Of a DNA stretch of 7,796 bases, positions 1 to 4,342 are shown in pieces. Numbering within the stretch: the first letter of the stretch is position 1; every line of letters begins with the position of its first letter. The notes beneath the pieces were generated by a model. It ran no database searches and was not told the origin of the DNA. It was given only the letters and a program-made list of their open reading frames with translations. The translations under genes were made by a program, and so were the position numbers. The stretch comes from an uncultured Bacilli bacterium (GTDB lineage: Bacteria > Bacillota_I > Bacilli_A > RF39 > UBA660), in the NCBI GenBank assembly GCA_934141615.1, contig CAKPCM010000042.1:1-7796 (forward strand). The letters run 5' to 3'.

Positions 1-1
1 A

Positions 2-625
2 TACAATATAGAAATAACAGGTACTGTATTTTTAAAAAGTGCAGACGAAATAGAAAAGATAATAGAAGTTTGTAAGAAATACAATATAGAAATAACAGGT
101 ACTGTATTTTTAAAAAGTGCAGACGAAATAGAAAAGATAATAGAAGCTTGTAAGAAATACAATATAGAAATAACAGGTTCTGTATTTATGAAAAGTGCAG
201 AGGAAATAGAGAAAATAATAGAAATCTGCAAGAAATACAATATAGAAATAACAGGTACTGTATTTTCAAAAAAAGCAAGTAATCTTCAAAAAACAATAAA
301 CTTTATTATAGAAAACTATGATGAAAGGTACTTAACTCCTTTAATAATTATAAAAGAACCTAAGCATTTAAGTGAAGTTATGCCTTATCTAGATAGTTTA
401 GGAGTGCTTGAATTTATAATAAATAGTGCGAGCATATTAACTCTTACAAAAGAAGAAATAGAAAAAAGAGTAGAAATAATAAAATTATTGGGTGAAGATA
501 TTGTCAAAAATGGTAAATTTAATTCAGTATTTGGAATGAATAAGACAAGATTAAATAAGAAGCTTAATAGTTATAAAGATAATGATGTTATATATCCTTT
601 AATAGAAGAGTATATCGTAAGATGA
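2..625 (+). CDS. Tandem-repeat protein of unknown function, C-terminal part (5' end outside window)
   Basis: The reading frame is open from the left edge, so the gene is 5'-truncated here. The ATG at 188 lies inside a repeat unit and is not a credible start. The visible protein begins with three full 26-residue units plus part of a fourth. Each unit has the pattern YNIEITGTVF followed by a charged helix of the type KSADEIEKIIEVCKK. A non-repeated C-terminal region of about 115 residues follows, rich in Leu, Ile, Glu and Lys, ending EEYIVR. No signal peptide or membrane segment is visible in this part. The alternation of a short hydrophobic stretch with an amphipathic helix suggests a solenoid used for binding. 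A stretch reading ILTLTKEEIEKRVEIIKLLG loosely resembles mTERF-type helical repeats, but this is weak. Function is not recognised. The stop codon is TGA and sits in the loop/stem of a terminator. Confidence 0.8.
   Translation, partial: YNIEITGTVFLKSADEIEKIIEVCKKYNIEITGTVFLKSADEIEKIIEACKKYNIEITGSVFMKSAEEIEKIIEICKKYNIEITGTVFSKKASNLQKTINFIIENYDERYLTPLIIIKEPKHLSEVMPYLDSLGVLEFIINSASILTLTKEEIEKRVEIIKLLGEDIVKNGKFNSVFGMNKTRLNKKLNSYKDNDVIYPLIEEYIVR
3..266 (+). repeat. 78-bp in-frame tandem repeat, three full copies and a partial fourth
   Basis: Copies start at 3, 81, 159 and 237, each beginning acaatatagaaataacaggt. The period is exactly 78 bp (26 codons), so copy-number changes would keep the frame. 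Copies 1 and 2 differ by a single base (Val versus Ala codon), whereas copy 3 differs from copy 2 at about ten positions. The fourth copy decays after about 30 bp into the unique C-terminal region. The array continues beyond the left edge, so the true copy number is unknown. Confidence 0.95.
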
Positions 626-636
626 TATACTTTTTT
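609..636 (+). terminator. Intrinsic terminator overlapping the stop codon of the repeat-protein gene
   Basis: A perfect 8-bp stem, AGTATATC (609-616) with GATATACT (624-631), encloses a 7-nt loop and runs into six T residues (631-636). The TGA stop (623-625) falls at the loop/stem junction. A terminator here supports reading this TGA as a true stop. Confidence 0.8.
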
Positions 637-639
637 AAA

Positions 640-669
640 TTGACTAAAATGATTAAAAAGTGTTATTAT
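640..669 (+). promoter_or_regulatory. Predicted sigma-A promoter for the 261-aa unknown gene
   Basis: The -35 box TTGACT (640-645) is followed after 18 nt by TATTAT (664-669), preceded by TGT, which gives an extended -10. It lies just after the upstream terminator and about 27 bp before the start codon. AGGAGG (685-690) is the ribosome binding site. Confidence 0.65.
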
Positions 670-695
670 TATGTTAAGAATAATAGGAGGACGCT

Positions 696-1481
696 ATGGC
701 TAATAAGAAGTATGTATTATATTTTAGAGGAAAAAACAAATATGGACATTATCATAAGTTTCCACTTGTTTCTTTATATTTAAAAACACTTGATATGTAT
801 ACTAGTAACTATATAGATTACGTTGATTTATTTAATAATTTACCAGTTGGCGTAAGTACTTTTATAAAAAACGAATTAGGTTGTGACGTAGATTTTACAA
901 GTAACGATGATTTAGAAAAATGCTTTTTTATAACGGATAATGATTTAACTCCTATAATGAAGGTTTTATTTGAAGATAACATAGATGTCTTGTACGTAGA
1001 GTCAAAGGAATTATCAAAATTAATGTGTAAAGTAAAAATGACATATCAAGAGTTTTGGTGTGCAAAATTAAATATGCTATCTTCTAAGATGGATAGAAAA
1101 AAATATGACTTCTTTAAGTATTTATATAATGTTTATGTAAAGGACAAAGACATTCTAAAGATGATTGATACTTATGACGTAAAAAGAAACCTAAGTAACT
1201 TAGATTATGATGATACTTTTATCGCTGCAATTGCAACTGATGAGACAAATATTATGGTATTAAGTAAAAAACTATCACAAACAATTGAATCAAGAAGAAA
1301 TTTAGCGTTTCAATTCAAAAGCTTATTTAACACGTTAAATAGTGATCAAAAGTTAATTGATTATTCAAAGATGATTGAAAGAAAGAACAAAGACTTAGAT
1401 ATGGACTTTGTATTAGATGAGATGAATGAAAGTTTAAATGAATTTAAAAAAGCTTACCTAAAGGAATATGATATAGCCTAA
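696..1481 (+). CDS. Conserved-looking protein of unknown function, paralogue of the next gene (261 aa)
   Basis: The start is fixed by a perfect AGGAGG 5 nt upstream of the ATG. I do not recognise the family. The protein has no evident signal peptide or transmembrane helix, so it is probably cytoplasmic. The N-terminus carries KYVLYFRGKNKYG (residues 5-17), which matches KYVLCFRGENKEG at residues 4-16 of the downstream protein at 10 of 13 positions. Other matching landmarks follow in the same order: a MYTS.../DLFNNLP block near 34-50, an FFI motif near 77-79 followed by a VLY motif near 98-100, and a KYDFFKYLYN helix near 136-145. From about residue 130 to the end it is predicted to be helical and Lys/Glu/Asp-rich. 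It has its own promoter and a probable terminator, so it is likely transcribed separately from its paralogue. Confidence 0.85.
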   Translation: MANKKYVLYFRGKNKYGHYHKFPLVSLYLKTLDMYTSNYIDYVDLFNNLPVGVSTFIKNELGCDVDFTSNDDLEKCFFITDNDLTPIMKVLFEDNIDVLYVESKELSKLMCKVKMTYQEFWCAKLNMLSSKMDRKKYDFFKYLYNVYVKDKDILKMIDTYDVKRNLSNLDYDDTFIAAIATDETNIMVLSKKLSQTIESRRNLAFQFKSLFNTLNSDQKLIDYSKMIERKNKDLDMDFVLDEMNESLNEFKKAYLKEYDIA

Positions 1482-1500
1482 ACTAGGGGCTTTTTTGTTT
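1475..1500 (+). terminator. Probable intrinsic terminator after the 261-aa gene
   Basis: AGCC(T) at 1475-1479, overlapping the stop codon, pairs with (G)GGCT at 1487-1491, and the stem is followed by TTTTTT-G-TTT (1491-1500). The stem is only 4-5 bp, so termination may be partial. The next promoter begins within the T tract. Confidence 0.55.
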
Positions 1501-1527
1501 GATATAATATTAAAAAAATGATATCAT
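1499..1527 (+). promoter_or_regulatory. Predicted sigma-A promoter for the 321-aa gene / xerC / Fic operon
   Basis: The -35 box TTGATA (1499-1504), a 17-nt spacer and the -10 box TATCAT (1522-1527) match consensus at five of six positions each. The -10 box lies within a perfect palindrome ATGATATCAT (1518-1527), which could be an operator or simply chance. The ribosome binding site AGGTGG (1541-1546) is 4 nt before the start. Confidence 0.6.
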
Positions 1528-1550
1528 ATTTATAGAATGTAGGTGGTATT

Positions 1551-2516
1551 ATGAATGATAAATATGTATTATGTTTTAGGGGAGAAAATAAAGAAGGTAA
1601 AGAAGAAATACTTAAGATATATGAAGCAAGTCTAAGTAATATTGATAAATATACATGTTACAAAGGATGTTATTCTAGTAATGATTTATATAGGTTATTG
1701 CCACCTGAAATAAAAAATTATATATTAACATTTAAACACAACTATGATTTTGAAGGTAATTTTTTTATAAGAAAATCTTGCAAAGATATAAGTCGTGGAA
1801 GAACCGATTTATCAATTTTATTTAAGAGTGATGCTGATGTTGTATATGCCAGGGAAACAGATATTTATACTTCGCTTTTAGGTATGAAGAAAAATAATGA
1901 TGACAAAGAAGAAATAAAAACGATAAAAAACAACTTTTTTAAAGAATTATATGAGATTTTATTAGAAAAAGAAAGTAGTTTAACAGAAAAAATAGATGCA
2001 AAAATAGAAGCATCTGGTACAACTGAATCCAGAATTAATGCTGTTTCTAAAATGCCTTCTTGTCTTAAAGAAATTTCGAAATACGTAACAAATAAATATG
2101 AGTTAAAAAGAAGATTTACTATTTTGTTAAAGTTTTATAAGAAACAGATTGATGACATATATGGTATTAAAACAAGAATAGTTAATGAAAAGGTACTTGA
2201 TGAAAGAGCAAAAGAAAGAAACTTTTCATATGCTAAAGCTGAAGCTAATATGCTTAAGAATTTAAATGATAAGCTTTTTAAAATAAAAGAGAAAAACAAA
2301 GCAGAAGAAAAAAGTGAAACGAAAACGCAATATGCAAAGTTTCAAACTAAGAAAAGTAAAAATAAATTAGAAGATAATCCAGATTATATTAATTACATGG
2401 CGTTGATTGAAGAAGAAAATAAAAAAGACGTACAAGATGATTTTGAAGATGATGAATTGGATGATTTTCTAGGACCTGTAAAACCTAATGATTCTAGATA
2501 TTGGGGCATTAACTAA
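1551..2516 (+). CDS. Protein of unknown function, paralogue of the preceding gene (321 aa)
   Basis: The family is not recognised, but the gene is clearly related to the one at 696-1481. It shares the N-terminal KYVLxFRGxNKxG motif (residues 4-16), a DLYRLLP block (46-51), an FFI motif (71-73), a DVVYARE strand (96-102) and an FFKELYE helix (129-135). The similarity is strongest at the N-terminus and fades afterwards. This copy carries an extra C-terminal tail: a Lys/Glu-rich, probably coiled or disordered segment (about 240-275), then an acidic run DDFEDDELDD (296-305), ending in RYWGIN. There is no signal peptide or membrane segment. The start has AGGTGG 4 nt upstream. The stop TAA overlaps the ATG of the xerC frame (TAATG at 2514-2518), so the two are probably translationally coupled. 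Confidence 0.85.
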   Translation: MNDKYVLCFRGENKEGKEEILKIYEASLSNIDKYTCYKGCYSSNDLYRLLPPEIKNYILTFKHNYDFEGNFFIRKSCKDISRGRTDLSILFKSDADVVYARETDIYTSLLGMKKNNDDKEEIKTIKNNFFKELYEILLEKESSLTEKIDAKIEASGTTESRINAVSKMPSCLKEISKYVTNKYELKRRFTILLKFYKKQIDDIYGIKTRIVNEKVLDERAKERNFSYAKAEANMLKNLNDKLFKIKEKNKAEEKSETKTQYAKFQTKKSKNKLEDNPDYINYMALIEEENKKDVQDDFEDDELDDFLGPVKPNDSRYWGIN

Positions 2517-2650
2517 TGAATGATAGAAGAAATGAATTTTTAAAGTATTTAAAAATAGAAAAAAATTATTCTTCTAATACGATAAAAAACTATGAAATTG
2601 ATATAGAAGATTTTAACGATAATTTATGTGCAGAGGCAGTAGATTATTGA
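2516..2650 (+). pseudogene. xerC: N-terminal fragment of xerC, ended by in-frame TGA (codon 45)
   Basis: Starting at the ATG that overlaps the preceding stop codon, 44 codons read as the classic XerC N-terminus, including FLKYLKIEKNYSSNTIKNY and an IEDF helix. This matches the equivalent region of Bacillus subtilis CodV/XerC. The frame is closed by TGA at 2648-2650 and then continues, still in frame and still XerC-like, with SVAYDFIKGYL into the 246-aa open frame at 2684-3424. If read through, the protein would be 302 aa, normal for XerC. The upstream ribosome binding site is weak (GGGG, 2503-2506), so translation probably relies on coupling to the 321-aa gene. The TGA could be a recent nonsense mutation or a sequencing error. 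Confidence 0.7.
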
Positions 2651-2683
2651 TCCGTAGCTTATGATTTTATTAAGGGATATTTA

Positions 2684-3424
2684 ATGCATTTATATAATAA
2701 AAAACTATCTAGAAATTCGGTTGCAAGAAAATTGTCATCACTTAGAAGTTTTTATAAATATTTGTTTAATAATGATTTAATTAAAACTAATCCTTTTAAG
2801 TATGTTGCGTCTCCTAAAAAAGAAAAGAAACTTCCTAAGTATCTGGGAGTGGAAGAGTTAGAGGTTATATTTAATACACCAGACATAACAACACCACTAG
2901 GTCAGAGGGACAGAGTTATTTTAGAAGTTTTATATGCTACTGGTATAAGAGTTAGTGAACTTGTTAACATAAAACTATCGGATATTGATTTTTATAATAA
3001 GGAAATAAGAGTACTGGGAAAAGGAAATAAGGAAAGAATAGACCCTTTCGGTACTTACTGCTTAGATATGATTAACATGTTCTTAAATGATGGGAGAAAT
3101 AAAATTTTAAAAAAGCATAACACGAATTGTGATTATTTAATAATAAATGAGCACGGCAGACAAATAACAACTCGTGGAGTTGAAAAAATAATAGATAATG
3201 TGGTAAAAAAAGCTAGTTTAAAAAAGCATGTATCACCACACATGCTAAGGCATTCTTTTGCAACACATCTTTTAAATGAAGGATGTGATATTAGAACTGT
3301 GCAGGAACTTTTAGGACATGAATCTTTAGAGACAACACAAATATATACACACGTATCTAACGAACATTTAAGGATGGTTTATCTAAAGTGTCATCCATTA
3401 AATAAGACAAATGGTGATAAATAG
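2684..3424 (+). CDS. xerC: Tyrosine recombinase XerC-like, N-terminally shortened (246 aa)
   Basis: XerC/XerD recombinases cut and rejoin DNA at dif sites to resolve chromosome dimers. The catalytic domain is complete: R89 in ATGIRVSEL, K113 in GKGNKER, H186 and R189 in HMLRH, H212 in LLGH, and the nucleophile Y221 in IYTHV. Adding the 56 upstream codons gives R145, K169, H242, R245, H268 and Y277, close to E. coli XerD spacing. VQELLGH, the FGTY segment and the LRxxYxxxHP tail are nearer to XerC/CodV than to XerD. The N-terminal core-binding domain is cut: this start omits the first 56 residues, which lie upstream beyond an in-frame TGA. AAGGGA (2672-2677) sits 6 nt before this ATG, so reinitiation is possible. 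Such a product would lack the first helices that grip DNA and may be inactive or regulatory. Confidence 0.8.
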   Translation: MHLYNKKLSRNSVARKLSSLRSFYKYLFNNDLIKTNPFKYVASPKKEKKLPKYLGVEELEVIFNTPDITTPLGQRDRVILEVLYATGIRVSELVNIKLSDIDFYNKEIRVLGKGNKERIDPFGTYCLDMINMFLNDGRNKILKKHNTNCDYLIINEHGRQITTRGVEKIIDNVVKKASLKKHVSPHMLRHSFATHLLNEGCDIRTVQELLGHESLETTQIYTHVSNEHLRMVYLKCHPLNKTNGDK

Positions 3425-3432
3425 TATATAAT
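3404..3432 (+). promoter_or_regulatory. Possible internal promoter for the Fic antitoxin-toxin pair
   Basis: A perfect TATAAT (3427-3432) follows AAGACA (3404-3409, four of six matches) with a 17-nt spacer at the very end of the xerC gene. Transcription would begin close to the antitoxin ribosome binding site GGAGAAG (3439-3445), leaving a very short leader. This would let the pair be expressed independently of the upstream genes, but the -35 is weak. Confidence 0.35.
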
Positions 3433-3449
3433 AATTATGGAGAAGTATT

Positions 3450-3626
3450 ATGGAAGTTAATTATGTTGATAATGAAAAAATTATAAAAGAAGCAGTTAAA
3501 GATGCTAAAGCAAGTTTGGAAATGGAAGGATTTATCATATCCAAAGACGAAGAAGAAAAACTAATTAAAAATTTAGTTTCTAATTATAAAGTAAAATTAT
3601 TGTTAAAAAAGAGGAATCAAAAATAA
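3450..3626 (+). CDS. VbhA-like Fic antitoxin (58 aa)
   Basis: This small gene is easy to miss but well supported. It has GGAGAAG upstream, a clean 58-codon frame, and a TAATG overlap with the Fic toxin start. Its product contains SLEMEG (residues 22-27), which fits the [S/T]xxxE[G/N] inhibition motif of class I Fic antitoxins such as Bartonella VbhA (62 aa). In that family the motif helix docks on the toxin and its Glu pairs with the second Arg of the Fic motif, blocking productive ATP binding. Here the equivalents would be E26 and toxin R142. The rest is helical and charged, with IISKDEEEKLIKNLV (29-43) resembling the second helix of this family and a basic KKRNQK tail. Context, size, motif and overlap agree; inhibition itself is inferred. 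Confidence 0.85.
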   Translation: MEVNYVDNEKIIKEAVKDAKASLEMEGFIISKDEEEKLIKNLVSNYKVKLLLKKRNQK

Positions 3627-4237
3627 TGAAAGATACATGGGATGATTATTTTATAGATAAAACTAACGTTTTAAAAAATAATTTAGGAGTAACGGACAAT
3701 AAGACTCTTGAGAAAGAAGAAAAAGAGATAACGCTAAAAAAGTTAACATATTTAGAATTATTTCCAATTGATGGAAAATTTGATATTAATCATCTAAAAG
3801 CAATACATATGTTTTTATTTTCGGATATATATCCTTTCGCTGGTAAATTTAGGACTTGTTCTTTAGCTAAAAAGACACAGTTTTATGATCCTAGTATAAT
3901 AGAAGATGAATTAAAAAAAGTGTTGGAAGAGTTAAACAAAAGTGTAAATGAAATTTATGATCAAAGAAAATATGCGTATGTACTTGCTAATGCTTATTAT
4001 AATATGATGGCAATTCATCCGTTTAGGGAAGGAAATGGAAGAAGTACAAGAGAATTTTTAAGAGAGTTTGTTTTAGATAAAAACAAACTATTAACATTTA
4101 ATGTTAAACTCGATTTTTCCAAAATGGATAAAGAATCTTTTTTGACAGCGGTTCAGTATAGGTATTTATATCCAAGTCTTTTAGAAGATGAATTTTACAA
4201 AGCTTTGGCACCTCTTGAAAAAGAAAAGGAAAAATAG
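3626..4237 (+). CDS. Class I Fic toxin, protein AMP-transferase (203 aa)
   Basis: Fic enzymes transfer AMP from ATP to a hydroxyl side chain of a target protein. The full motif HPFREGNGRSTR spans residues 131-142, with catalytic H131, acidic E135 for metal binding, and the two arginines R139 and R142. Upstream lie family landmarks TNVLKNNLG (13-21), FDINHLKAIHMFLFSDIYPFAG (52-73) and the target-binding flap around KKTQFYDPS (82-90). No [S/T]xxxE[G/N] helix is visible in the protein, as expected of class I enzymes whose inhibitor is a separate antitoxin, encoded immediately upstream with a 1-nt overlap. The closest described relatives are VbhT-type FicT toxins, which modify GyrB and ParE; the target here is inferred only by family. 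GAGGA (3611-3615) lies 10 nt upstream of the start, so coupling likely matters. The C-terminus is a short Lys/Glu tail. Confidence 0.92.
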   Translation: MKDTWDDYFIDKTNVLKNNLGVTDNKTLEKEEKEITLKKLTYLELFPIDGKFDINHLKAIHMFLFSDIYPFAGKFRTCSLAKKTQFYDPSIIEDELKKVLEELNKSVNEIYDQRKYAYVLANAYYNMMAIHPFREGNGRSTREFLREFVLDKNKLLTFNVKLDFSKMDKESFLTAVQYRYLYPSLLEDEFYKALAPLEKEKEK

Positions 4238-4266
4238 TTAAATTTATTGTAAAATAATGGAAAAAC

Positions 4267-4299
4267 ATAGCATTTCGTATTGTAAGTGCTATTTTTTTT
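4267..4299 (+). terminator. Intrinsic terminator closing the xerC/Fic operon
   Basis: ATAGCATTT (4267-4275) pairs with AAGTGCTAT (4284-4292), one G-U pair included, giving a 9-bp stem with an 8-nt loop followed by eight T residues (4292-4299). Confidence 0.85.
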
Positions 4300-4309
4300 G
4301 TGCTATAAT
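4280..4309 (+). promoter_or_regulatory. Predicted promoter for ppdK with extended -10
   Basis: A consensus TATAAT (4304-4309) is preceded by TGC, giving an extended -10. The best -35 is TTGTAA (4280-4285, 18-nt spacer), which overlaps the upstream terminator stem. The leader is short and ends in a very strong ribosome binding site, AAGGGAGG (4328-4335), 7 nt before the ATG. Confidence 0.6.
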
Positions 4310-4342
4310 ATCATTGTATTTACATGCAAGGGAGGAATATAA

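Noticed and set aside
188..190. ATG at 188 as the start of the repeat protein
   Set aside because: It encodes the Met in SVFMKSAEE inside the third repeat unit. The same frame is open and repeat-coding back to the window edge, and no ribosome binding site precedes it.
3..266. CRISPR-like array from the regular repeats
   Set aside because: The repeats are 78 bp, directly abutting with no spacers, and encode a protein repeat in frame.
2648..2650. TGA read as tryptophan (genetic code 4)
   Set aside because: The Trp codons checked in the window are TGG, including those in ppdK, and the TGA at 623-625 ends a gene within a terminator hairpin. A Mollicutes-type code would show more TGA codons.
4238..4342. 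Riboswitch or structured leader before ppdK
   Set aside because: The gap is accounted for by the operon terminator and a promoter. The remaining leader is too short for a riboswitch and shows no further hairpin.
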